Shown in pieces: positions 55,401 through 64,000 of a stretch of 64,000 nt of DNA. The DNA comes from Thunnus maccoyii. Its lineage: Eukaryota; Chordata; Actinopteri; Scombriformes; Scombridae. The stretch spans positions 13,377,155 through 13,441,154 of the forward strand of contig NC_056544.1 of assembly GCF_910596095.1 (NCBI RefSeq), given 5' to 3'. Both the position numbers and the translations under genes were made by a program. Position 1 is the stretch's first letter. Each line of letters starts with the position of its first letter. The notes under the pieces were generated by a model. The model was not told where the DNA came from and did no database searches. It saw only the letters and a program-made list of their open reading frames with translations.

Positions 55401-55494
55401 AAAATCAGTGTAAAACAAGGAAATGATCATCCCTTACCTCTACGAAGGCCGATAAAAGCAAAAGTTTTAGCATCTTTAACTGTGTTGTCCTCAT
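46493..55494 (-). CDS. fndc7: FNDC7, compact paralogue with nine FN3 modules
   Basis: 13 coding exons (high to low): 55438-55494, 54895-54913, 53435-53692, 52972-53232, 52133-52390, 51784-52038, 51247-51501, 50102-50359, 49172-49429, 48414-48668, 47309-47572, 47162-47191 and 46493-46524 (stop TAA). The total is 2,460 nt, in frame, encoding 819 residues. Exon 1 encodes the signal peptide MRTTQLKMLKLLLLSAFVE; exon 2 is a 19-base micro-exon. Exons 3-11 each encode one FN3 module. The first three are ordinary (LSPNTVYTM, LQPYTGYRL, LEAGTTYCI) and the next six are cysteine-rich (VECGQNHSV, LQCNTAYSV, LPCGSTYEV, ITCGTNYSV). Exon 12 encodes VPCPGSNAGM. Exon 13 encodes VISRGRRSVD then stop. Nine modules match ordinary vertebrate FNDC7 (about 730 residues in human, from memory), so this is the likelier orthologue. 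It is predicted to be secreted; its function is unknown. Confidence 0.85.
46590..47115. mobile_element. palindromic fish MITE, full-length copy
   Basis: About 526 bases, lying in the intron before the last coding exon of fndc7. Left half: ttaaaagaataattccacat, ggccaattagcttagcttag, cataaagactgtaaacaggg. Right half in inverted order: tccagtctttatactaagct, ggctaagctaattcctggct, tcaaactattcatttaa. It is a long palindrome with no coding capacity. At least five other copies or fragments lie in the fndc7 introns (29231-29548, 32082-32320, 34694-34733, 49486-49948, 51561-51711). Confidence 0.8.
47573..48413 (-). other. fndc7 intron without recognised features
   Basis: 840 bases of very AT-rich intron (T-rich tracts at 47960-48050). 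No gene or identified repeat. Confidence 0.5.
48669..49171 (-). other. fndc7 intron without recognised features
   Basis: About 500 bases, AT-rich; nothing recognised. Confidence 0.5.
49486..49948. mobile_element. palindromic fish MITE, full-length copy
   Basis: About 463 bases. Left: ttaaaggaatagcttgacat, gccgcttagcttagcttagc, agctagcctggctctgtcca. Right, inverted: ttacctttagacagagccag, gctaagctaagctaactggc, aaatgtcaaactaactttaa. Inserted in the fndc7 intron between the exons 49172-49429 and 50102-50359. Confidence 0.8.
50360..51246 (-). other. fndc7 intron without recognised features
   Basis: About 890 bases. Short ORFs at 50768-51077 on both strands are unsupported. No repeat family recognised. 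Confidence 0.45.
51561..51711. mobile_element. palindromic fish MITE, internally deleted copy
   Basis: Only the outer parts remain: tttgggaaatatgtttacat and gagttggatgagaagattga, then the inverted atcaatcttctcaccaaact and gtatttcccaaagtgtaaaa. Two gatatcaatcttctca / tgagaagattgatatc words form a tight hairpin in the middle. Confidence 0.7.
52391..52971 (-). other. fndc7 intron without recognised features
   Basis: About 580 bases. Overlapping ORFs on both strands at 52539-52843 have no family resemblance and lie between two well-supported exons. Confidence 0.5.
53693..54894 (-). other. fndc7 intron carrying a hAT-like MITE
   Basis: 1.2 kb between the micro-exon and first FN3 exon of the compact fndc7 gene. 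It contains the element at 53859-54193. The rest is AT-rich and unassigned. Confidence 0.55.
53859..54193. mobile_element. hAT-like MITE with intact 8-bp target duplication
   Basis: A 335-base element with terminal inverted repeats tacggctgggcaacata and (reverse complement of the right end) tagggctgggcaatatgg, flanked on both sides by the exact 8-base direct repeat CTGTCAGG (53851-53858 and 54194-54201). Eight-base duplications and a YARNG-type end are typical of the hAT superfamily. Non-coding, AT-rich, with further atcgatatt / aatattg inverted words. Confidence 0.8.
54914..55437 (-). other. first intron of the compact fndc7 gene
   Basis: About 520 bases between the signal-peptide exon and the micro-exon; nothing recognised. 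Confidence 0.5.
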
Positions 55495-55608
55495 GCCTTC
55501 AGCGTTTTTCTGCGGAGCCACTGCCTGGAGGCGAGATGTGTGATGCTGTTTCTCAAAATGACTTCAGGGAAGCAGCTCAAGCTTAAATTTGACTTTTTTT
55601 TTCTCTTC

Positions 55609-55647
<39 letters not shown>

Positions 55648-57429
55648 AGATGAACCGACAGGTCCTTTATTGTTTCAGCAAATACCAAAGAGCCCAAAGG
55701 CTGTAACTCCTCCCCTCAGGGGTGTTTGGGTGGCCTATCAGAACCAGAAGAGGAGCCTAAACTTTGTTAGATGAGGATGTAGATTTAAAAAAATATTTTG
55801 TTTTTGCAATCATGTCTTTAAAATACACTGATTAGTGCCAACAGTTTTCTTTTAGTCTTAAATATTTTTGTGTTCACCAAAGAAACTAAATTGCCGTCCC
55901 AGCCGAGAAATATGAGATAATTTCATATTAACGATGACCTATTTCTGATTCAGGTGTGACTGGAAGGAAGTTTTATGGCTGCTTAAGGTTTCATTCAAAC
56001 AATATTTGATTTCTCCCGGTTGAAACATCTGTGATATCTTGTGATAGATGAGACCATTTTTTTTGAGCAATTTGTCATTTTGTCCTCAATTTTTTCATTG
56101 CCTGAAGAAACACAAGTCAACCAGGTCAAAAACAACACTTTAAGATTTGCATACTGTAAATGCAGATATGTGATATATTATGTGTTGGTCAGGTGTCAGT
56201 GAAGTATAGTGTTTCTAACTGATAGTGTATTAGCTGCTTTAGGATGTATGTAATACACTTATTTATTTTCCCTGACATAAATACAGTAAATTCATCTGCT
56301 TAGAAGTAAAAAAAAAACAAAAACAAAGAAAAACAAATCAAACTAGTGTACACAAGCTTGCTTATGTAACCACATATAGAAAACTTGTTTGGTTCATTTG
56401 GATAACTGTAACTTTATACATCATGCTGTACTACAGGGAGCTCCACCGTACTCCACAGAGATGTACAGTATGTGCTAATATTTCCAGTTAAAGTGACAAA
56501 GGCGACTTTTTATCCATGCTGCTGAATGGTAAGGTTAGAATAATAGCTGCGTATTCCCCGGTGGCCGAGTATCTGCATCAGGTGTGTCTCGTGAAGATGG
56601 GCTGGGAGGATCCCAAAGGACCTTCTATGGACAAATCTCTTTTGTGCATAAAAGCCAAAAGCGGAAAGATGATCAAATTTGACTTCACACAAATGAGATA
56701 ATCATCACAAAGAGAAAGACTTCAAAGAACAAAAAGTAACAGTGTCAGATTTCCCAAATCACCAAATTGTTTTGTTTACAGATAATATCCCATCATGTTA
56801 ATCAATATGTGATAAACAAAGCAAATTGTTTGATTTGAATCACTGACCATTAAGAAAACCTCAGACTCAGCTGTCTACTGTTAGTTCTTACCTCACTTAA
56901 AACAACATGAATGACGTTATTTTAATAGCATGTTGAGTTAAATAATTAGTTTGTCATCATGAACATTATAATATAATTATCATTCTGTTAGGTCACACAA
57001 TCTAAGTCCTCATTCTTTATTGATAATTTAACAAAAGTTTTAGAGTTGTAGACTCCATCAAAGCTGTGAAGGACAACCAACACTGAGGTGCTATCGAGTG
57101 ACGGCTCCAGAGGAGCTGCTCAGTGGTCAGCAGATGAAACTGTGCTGCTTTAAGTTGTGTAACCGAGTGAAATTTTCCTGGTTTAAGTAAAAGCTTTAAG
57201 ATGTGTTCTTCTCTACAGAGGGAGTGTTCCTACATAAATGAACAAACAAACAAGAGAAATATATGAATTCACACTATAAAGATGCATCCCCCAAAGTTTT
57301 TTGGGGGGAGTTTTTCCAGATCAGATTTGAGGGATTAAGGATAGAAGGTGTCATATGAGGCAAATTAGTGATTTGTGATATTGGCTATATAAATAAAATT
57401 AACTTTCCTTGACTAATCTGTGACAACCA
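55495..57429. other. region upstream of the compact fndc7 gene
   Basis: Should hold the fndc7 promoter and 5' UTR. A CT-rich microsatellite at 55609-55647 lies about 115-155 bases upstream of the start codon. The rest is AT-rich. A 60-codon open frame on both strands at 56510-56701 has no recognised family. Confidence 0.45.
55609..55647. repeat. (CT)n microsatellite
   Basis: About 19 CT units with one G interruption, just upstream of the compact fndc7 gene. Confidence 0.9.
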
Positions 57430-58690
57430 TGTATTTCCAAAACATTAACTTTTAATGAGCTGACATCCCCGCTGGACTCAGCTGTGCCTTATGATGCTGG
57501 ATTCTGGACTTCCTAACAAACAGGCCCCAGAGGGTGAGGCTCAGTCACATCACTTCCTCCAACATCATGCTCACCAGAATTCCCCAGGGGTGTGTGCTAT
57601 GTCTGGTCCTGTACGCCCTTCTCACTAACGACTGTGTGGCAACACACAGCTCCAACACTGTCATGAAGTTTGCAGGTGACACAACCATCTGATCACCGAG
57701 TGATGAGTCAGCCTACAGAGAGGAGGTAAGAGCCCTGACATCACGGTGTCAGAACAACCTTCATCTTAACGTCCACAAGGAGATGGTGTTGGATTTCAGG
57801 AGGGTACAGGAAGCACACACCACCATCTACATCCAGGTGGCACCTGTGGAGAGAGTCAGCAGTTTCAGGTTCCTCAGGGTCCACATCAGCGAGAACCTGA
57901 AGTGATCAACTCATACTGAGTCAGTGGTAAGAAATGCAAACGAGCGCCTCTTCTTCCTCAGGAGGCTGAGGAGGTTTGGCATGGGCCGGAGGATCTCTGC
58001 AACTTTTACAGATGCACCATTTAGAGTTTCCTCTCTGGCTGCATCACGGCCTGGTTTCGGAGCAGCTTCAAGCAGGACTGCAAAGCCCTGCAGAGAGTCA
58101 TCAAAGCTGCTCATCACATCACCAGGTCTAAAAATATTAATGGAAAATATTGATGGAAAAATCATCAAGGACCCCAAACACCCAAGTTACAGACTCTTAT
58201 CACTGCTTCCATCAGGCATCAAGCATCAAAGCCAGATCCAGCAGGCTCAGAGACAGCTTCTATCTGTAAGTCATCAGACTGTCGAACTCTGGGACTTTGT
58301 AAACAGATGTAACACACAAACACACACACACACACACACTCACTCACACACACACACACACACACAGTCTCTCTCTCTTTCTCTCCCACACACTTACTCA
58401 CCTCCTACCAAACACACAAATACTCTCTTCCCTACAAGGCAAAATTTATATTCAGATGTATTTATCACCCATCACTTACGTGCAACACCGTACCTGTGCA
58501 TCAATTTGTAATATAATGTATATTTGTATATATTTTAATTCGTCTCTCCTTTATCTTCCTCTCCTCTCATTTTATTATATACTTTAACTGGAACTAGAGC
58601 TCGAAGAAGCCAAGTTTCACTGTCTTCAACATTAACATCTGCTGTGTTGCTGTGCATGTGACAATAAAATCTCTTGAGTCTCTTGATCTT
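57430..58690 (+). mobile_element. non-LTR retrotransposon (CR1/L2/Rex1-like), broken 3' part
   Basis: Plus-strand translation in shifting frames gives reverse-transcriptase segments: LDSGLPNKQAP and FLTSRPQRVRLSHITSS at 57470-57570, RIPQGCVLCLVLYALLTNDC at 57575-57640, then HSSNTVMKFAGDTT. The catalytic FADD box reads FAGD, so a catalytic aspartate is lost. Next come SSFRFLRVHISENLK-stop and NERLFFLRRLRRFGMGRR, then LLSLLPSGIKHQ. Stops and frameshifts separate the segments, and the 5' half is absent. The 3' tail includes a CA repeat, AATAAA and CTTGA-type repeats, as in Rex1/L2-like LINEs. Confidence 0.8.
58311..58368. repeat. (CA)n microsatellite
   Basis: About 27 CA units with a CACTCACT interruption, inside the LINE 3' region. 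Confidence 0.95.
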
Positions 58691-58934
58691 CTCTTGAGAT
58701 AATTATAACAGAGAAAATATGAGTTTCTGACCATCACAAAGAGATCTTCCTCTCCTCTCATTTTATTATATACTTTAACTGGAACTAGAGCTCGAAGAAG
58801 CCAAGTTTCACTGTCTTCAACATTAACATCTGCTGTGTTGCTGTGCATGTGACAATAAAATCTCTTGAGTCTCTTGATCTTCTCTTGAGATAATTATAAC
58901 AGAGAAAATATGAGTTTCTGACCATCACAAAGAG
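58553..58934. repeat. 191-bp direct tandem duplication
   Basis: 58553-58743 and 58744-58934 appear essentially identical: both start atcttcctctcctctcattt and end accatcacaaagag. The unit spans the LINE 3' tail and some flanking sequence, so duplication followed LINE insertion. Confidence 0.9.
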
Positions 58935-60705
58935 GTGAAACTATGTTTCACCTGTGCTGGATTTAAGAGCACTTTAACTTTTCTTGTCATGTTCATATTT
59001 GTGCAGGGAAAACTTTTCCACTTCCTCATATATCAGTGAGACAAAATATAAATATAAGAAAAATATATGATCAGAATTTGGCGCACTGTTTTGCAGTGCA
59101 CCACTGTTTTGGTACACACACACATACGACCAACCAAATAACATCAAATATATACTCCTGAGGGAAGATGAAGGCTTCTTTTAACACCTGTGTGTGTGCC
59201 CTCCTAATATGATCCACAAACTGATCATATTATATCAAACAGATGTAATAATCATTATTTTTGAAGATATCATCATGCCGTCGTGATCATGATTAGTGCT
59301 GCTGATTGATTGCTGATGAATTATTTAACTGCACAAAGTCTTAAAATTTCAAATACAGGGGACATTTGACATAAGATCCCTCAGTAGAGACAGTCTTGAA
59401 CTAAAATTTGATTATTTTACATGATAGACTTGAGTCTTTGACATGCTACTGTCCAGACTGTCTCAGAAATGTTTTGAGTAAACTGTACTGGTTCTGTGGA
59501 GGTGATCCTGTGTAAATGTGAGATAAACTGCACTGGATGATAAGTCATGCTTGCTTCACTCTGACTGGTCTGTCTTGTCGATGGCCTGCAGGTTAAAAAA
59601 CACTGAGAACTTCTTCTGTTCTTTCAATAATCGGAGGGGACAGTTCAGGAATGTTGTTTGGACACATCTCCTTCCCTGATACCCCCCTAGAACAACAGGG
59701 AAACTCGACACCCCACAACAAAAACTGAACACAGCCCAACACCAGCAGGCATTGATGGGGCCTCGACAGGAACGGGGCCACAAAGCGCCCTGACAGAAAC
59801 TTCAGTAAGAAGACACTGTGCTGCTAGCACCCACAGGCCAGCAGGATAGAATTTAGAGGCATCAAATGAGCATATCAGCTAAAAGGACAAAAGTTGATAC
59901 TCATTCGAACTAAAGACAGAGAGGGATTTTCCTGAAATGTTATATTAGCAATCTGACCTACTTTTAATTTGATTTCACTTTATCTCCTTGGCCTGTGGCT
60001 ACTTGAACATATTGGCTAGCAAGCAGCTAGGAAGCAGTGTGGTCAGATAAAATATAAAACAAAACAAAAAGGTTTGTTTATTGCTTCATCTGCTGAGTGA
60101 CACTTAGCCGTGTGACTGAAGTAGACCCCAAACTAAAGGTCATAACTGGATCCAATTGTGCCTCCATCTGAGTTTCCATTTACAGTAATACACACAGAAG
60201 AAAGCTGTTTGCCCACTATAGAGGATATAAAGTATTTGTTATGATGAAATTTTAAACACACTTTAAATTATTAAATGTTTTAGTAATTTTATTAGTAGAG
60301 GCAGAGAAAGCAGAAAGTGTTGCAATGGTCTAAACTCAGATTTGATGAGTATGATTTAAAGTACAAGATTTATATGCTGGATGGAAGTTGCCTACACAAA
60401 TCAAATTAAATGTACTCAATACAAAAATGACACTGAATATAAACAACATAAATATAAATAAACATATCAAAATTTTATTTTTACAGTGTGATTTCAGGCT
60501 TTTCTATCTATTGTTTCTATCTATTGTAAATATACAGCAGTGCATATATACAGGAGAAATAACTTATTATAGAGTGATGTCCTTAAATAACAAATACATC
60601 ATAAATAAAAAATATTCCCTCATCATCCAACAAATACTTAGATATTCTGCATCATGTATCGCAGATACTAGAAGGTCGTTTACAGGGTTGACTGATGTCT
60701 GGGTA
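58935..60705. other. spacer between the LINE and the aknad1 3' end
   Basis: About 1.8 kb of AT-rich DNA with no gene recognised. The minus-strand ORFs at 59556-59783 are unsupported. It should contain the 3' UTR of the aknad1-like gene just below 60706. Candidate minus-strand AATAAA words are seen in 60440-60620 but no single one is clearly best. Confidence 0.45.
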
Positions 60706-63700
60706 TTATAAGATGTGGTGTTTTCTGCCCCCTAGTGGCTGAATGTTGTGCAGTTTGGCCAGGTCAGCTGACAGGCTCTTGGCCATGCGGTCGGTGGTCC
60801 TCTTCATGCTGCGGGCCACCTCAATAGCCTTGTCTAGAGTCCTGTTCATTTCTTCCTCCTATAAAACAGTAGCAAACATAAACTCTTTGGTGCAATGAAC
60901 AGCAGATGTTCTTGTAGGGAAAATCTCTGAAATGTCAGAATACCCAGCAGTGATGCACATTAAAGGAGGACTCATTTCACCTTGTTCCCTCTGCGTCTGC
61001 CTGCCCTGCTGCCAGTCTTTGACAGCACTGATACTGGGGGCTGTGTCTGCTGGAAGTACACGTTGCTGGGCAGGAGTGCTGTGTCCGACTGTGTGGAACG
61101 CTTCCGGTGATGGGACACAGACTGCAGCGGTGGCTCCCTCACTTTATAGCTGGATTTGAGGACAGATAGCAAGGAAGAATGGTTTAATTTGAATGGAACC
61201 ACACAACTAAACAACTTTATCAAGAAAACTGCTTGTGTTACAGGTAAGACACATGTTTACCTGGCAGGCAGGCTGCTGGAGGAGCCGTAGCCGACCTGGA
61301 GGAGAGGCCTCTGAAGAGATGGAGATGAGAGAAGAGACCATCTCTCCTTGGAGTAAAAATTCTCCATGACGACTGCTGGCCACGGAAACATAAGCACTAC
61401 AGTATGTACACGAATAATACACAATGCTGCACATATTTACAGCCCTGGTTTGTTTTTCAGTTACAAAACTGTAAAGAAAAATAATTAGGACCCCCTTACG
61501 AGTGATTATTTGTCATAATGTTATAGTGATACCAATGACGATGGTTTGTGTTATGCAGCACGCTGAAAATCCTGATTAGACACTTAATATTTCTGGCTGA
61601 TTTCCTGCTTTTTGTGTTGTTGCTCTTACTCTTATGACAGCATATGAGTAAAAGCAACTTATGTAAATAAAGTTCTGACCAAACTGTTAACATTGTTAAC
61701 ATCAAATGAGTCACTTACTCCGTGCTCTCTGCTTGGCATTGCTGTCTCTCTCCCCCTTCAAACTAGAGCTCATCAGACCAGAGGTCTTCACTGAGCAGTT
61801 TCCCTCGGACCCTAAAGGAGTACAACACACATGTTGCCTTGTTTGACCCACTTAACCCAATGCATATGATATCCATTAAGAAGAATATACTGTGAAAAAT
61901 AGCTGTGGCTCTGACCTCTACTGGCTTGCAGTGTCCCCTGAAGTTTATATTGAAGCTCTGGTCCAGAGTGCACAACACTGCTGCTGCCTCTCCGGCTCCC
62001 CACAGGCGAATTGTGGAATTGTGGCGAGATCTCAGAGCCAGCCATGTCATCACTGTCTGTACCTGGAGAGCAACGATCAAAATCATTGTAGACGATAGGG
62101 GAAATATCTGCACACGTATATTGTTAAAGTATTGTGGTGGTGGTGGAATACCTTTGCTCTTGCTGGGGTCCATATCTGAAGAAATCCAGTCCTCTATCCT
62201 CACCTGACTGGAACTGAGATTGCTCACATTCTGTCTGCTGTTTGTTGCTTTCCACACACTAGAAGTTATAACAAAGATGGTCATTATGATCACTGAATGG
62301 TAGAAATATAATAGGACTTTGAATCCTGGATTTTTAGATTTAAGTGCTCATATCTAATATGCTGTCTTTTCCTCATATGAGCTTACAAACATGCAGTCTT
62401 TCCTTTAAAATGTTATTGGTTGCAGGGTCTACTTGTGTGTCTGCTTGCTATCCAATAATAAATAAAGGTCAATATCAAACAAATAAAATGCCACACTAAT
62501 ACACCCCCAACAATGCCCATTATCCTTTTATTCCTACACTGATGCCATCCAGCCGGACCAGCTCCCCACCTGTTACAGGCTGGTCTGTGGTGGATCCTGG
62601 GTCTGGTTTTGGACCTGCGCTCCTGACGATCCTGTCTGCATTTGGAGGTGAGGTAGTCCATCTTCTGTGCTAAGTGAGGCAGCTGGACCAGGCCTTCCTC
62701 CAGGTCCTTCTTCAGCCGGGATACCTCTGACTGCAAGGCCAGGATAGCCTCACTAGACACACACATGAGCACACACACAGATATTGAGATCTTCACTGTG
62801 TGAGCAGGCAGGCAGGAATAAAAGGAGATGATTTGGTAATGCTTTTTTTTTTTACAGGTAGTTTAATTTTATACTAATTTGCAGGATTTTAACAGTTTAT
62901 TCTTTAGGACATTTTACAGAGAGGGTGGTGCATTTTGGTACAAATTATAAGAAAAAACAGAAAAAAAAGTGTTAAGTTGGTTTTGTTGTACTCATCATAT
63001 TGTGTTCATAGATAGTTGTGAATTTGCAAAAAATCTTGATAAATTAGACTCTTGACAGTTCATTAACTGACAGAAAATACTTAGTTTTCAGTGTGTACTT
63101 TTGCATGTCAAATGCTATATTAGCATATTAGGTTTTTTCACGAATGTCCTAAAGTAGTTGTTGTGTAAATGTTCATTCTTAGGACATTTCTTTGAAATGG
63201 TTATGTAATTTGGTAGTATACAGGAAATGTGCTCATTGTAGAGTTTTTGAGAAACAACCTATACTATTATACAGTTTGTCACACCAAACCACACACTGAA
63301 AACTAAGTATTTTCTGTCACTTAAAGAGTTGAGAAGTTTTACAAAGTACCAACTATGTATGAACCCAAATGTAATGACCAACTAAACCAACTTAACACTT
63401 TTTCTTAAAATTTGCACCAAAGTGCCTAACCGTCTTTGTAATATGTCCTAAAACTTAACTGTTATATACCTGCAAATTACTGAGAAAATTTCCATGAAAT
63501 TAATAGAAAATTAAAGGACTTGTAAAATAAAGTGTTACTGATGATTTAATACATTTTTACATTGAAAAAACAAGTTCTTGAAATGATAGTTTTCAGCATC
63601 TCAGTGGTCACATAACATTTACTGACCTATTACAAGAGCAGGAGTACAGATGGCTGTCTCTCTGTGCTGTATCCATGGTGGTACTGAGTGTGGGCTCAGA

Positions 63701-64000
63701 GACGTGGTGATGGAGCTGGGCAGGCAGGCTGGATCCTGGTCCATCGGTGGTGAAGAAACATGACTTTAATCATTTCAGTATTGACGAGCTAAAAAAGAAA
63801 ACTTTACGAAGAAGGGCTTACTCACCCTGCAGCCTGACTGAAGGCTCCTTGGTGGTACTCTCCACCCACAGCTCCACTGCAGCTGCTGCACCACAGGACT
63901 GTGTTTGGACGGACGGGCGAGTTCCAGCCCACCACTGGCTGACTGGATGGATAGCTGTCTGCAGGTTGGAGCAGGAGGCTTCACTGTCTGAGCTACTTAA
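60706..64000 (-). CDS. aknad1: AKNA-domain protein, probably AKNAD1; 5' part outside the window
   Basis: Nine coding exons (high to low): 63826-64000 (open at the window edge), 63627-63735, 62570-62752, 62152-62258, 61916-62062, 61719-61811, 61261-61375, 60981-61149 and 60706-60858 (stop TAA). All are GT-AG; the visible part totals 1,251 nt and 416 residues. Exon 62570-62752 encodes the AKNA-type coiled coil EAILALQSEVSRLKKDLEEG followed by a basic stretch. Exon 62152-62258 ends RIEDWISSDMDPSKSK. The last exon encodes a helical C-terminus with ALD-like NRTLDKAIEVARSMKRTTDR. AKNA-family proteins are linked to centrosomal or microtubule functions. AKNAD1 is chosen over AKNA because AKNAD1 neighbours FNDC7 in other vertebrates (from memory) and the visible tail lacks an AT-hook-rich region. 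The upstream part is not seen. Confidence 0.8.
62875..63479. mobile_element. 605-bp foldback element in an aknad1 intron
   Basis: The left half (taatttgcaggattttaaca, tttaggacattttaca, gtgttaagttggttt, cagaaaatacttagttttca) is repeated in inverted order on the right (tgaaaactaagtattttctg, aaaccaacttaacac, taatatgtcctaaaac, taactgttatatacctgcaaatta). The whole forms a long imperfect palindrome centred near 63180. It has no coding capacity and fills most of the intron 62753-63626. Confidence 0.85.

Noticed and set aside
57924-58511. 195-codon plus-strand ORF as a host gene
   Set aside because: Its sequence (NERLFFLRRLRRFGMGRR, LLSLLPSG) is the end of a LINE reverse transcriptase, and the rest is translated CA repeat.
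61763-62293. 176-codon minus-strand ORF as one aknad1 exon
   Set aside because: It runs across introns in mixed frames. The AKNA-like coding segments 62152-62258 and 61916-62062 use defined splice sites in other frames for part of it.

Overview
This window is vertebrate nuclear DNA, almost certainly from a teleost fish. It has small GT-AG exons, polyadenylation signals and introns full of fish-type palindromic DNA elements. The gene content matches the vertebrate FAM102B - PRPF38B - FNDC7 - AKNAD1 neighbourhood (human 1p13.3, from memory). The species cannot be fixed from sequence alone. There is no bacterial gene, CRISPR array or rRNA/tRNA gene that I can see.

Layout. (1) 1-8.55 kb, plus strand: fam102b (eeig2), lacking only its first coding exon(s), with a 3' UTR ending near 8545. 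(2) 8.9-16.14 kb, plus strand: complete prpf38b in six coding exons, encoding a 467-residue spliceosomal protein. Its first intron carries a decayed Ty3/gypsy-type retrotransposon on the minus strand. (3) 16.24-42.61 kb, minus strand: a very large fndc7-type gene. I could join 46 coding exons through GT-AG sites with consistent phases into one 3,805-residue reading frame: signal peptide, micro-exon, 42 consecutive FN3 exons, a short polybasic exon and a last FN3 exon, 43 FN3 modules in all. (4) 42.6-45.6 kb: spacer with transposon fragments. (5) 45.59-55.49 kb, minus strand: a second, compact fndc7 gene, 13 coding exons, 819 residues and nine FN3 modules, the size class expected of ordinary FNDC7. 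(6) 55.5-60.7 kb: spacer with a broken CR1/L2/Rex1-like LINE, a CA repeat and a 191-bp tandem duplication. (7) 60.7-64.0 kb, minus strand: the last nine coding exons of an AKNA-family gene, best called aknad1 from position and sequence.

The main biological interest is the fndc7 pair. Both genes start with a signal peptide, a micro-exon and three ordinary FN3 modules, then switch to a cysteine-rich FN3 variant in which the usual proline turn before the F-strand tyrosine is replaced by CG. Both end in a short exon with a furin-like basic site. The large gene expanded the cysteine-rich part to about 38 modules, one exon each and all phase 1-1, and one two-exon block was duplicated recently. Patterns of joint cysteine loss suggest the disulfide pairing within the modules. 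prpf38b and the large fndc7 gene converge, with polyadenylation signals about 135 bp apart.

All exon models were made by eye from splice sites and reading frames, with no transcript or database check.
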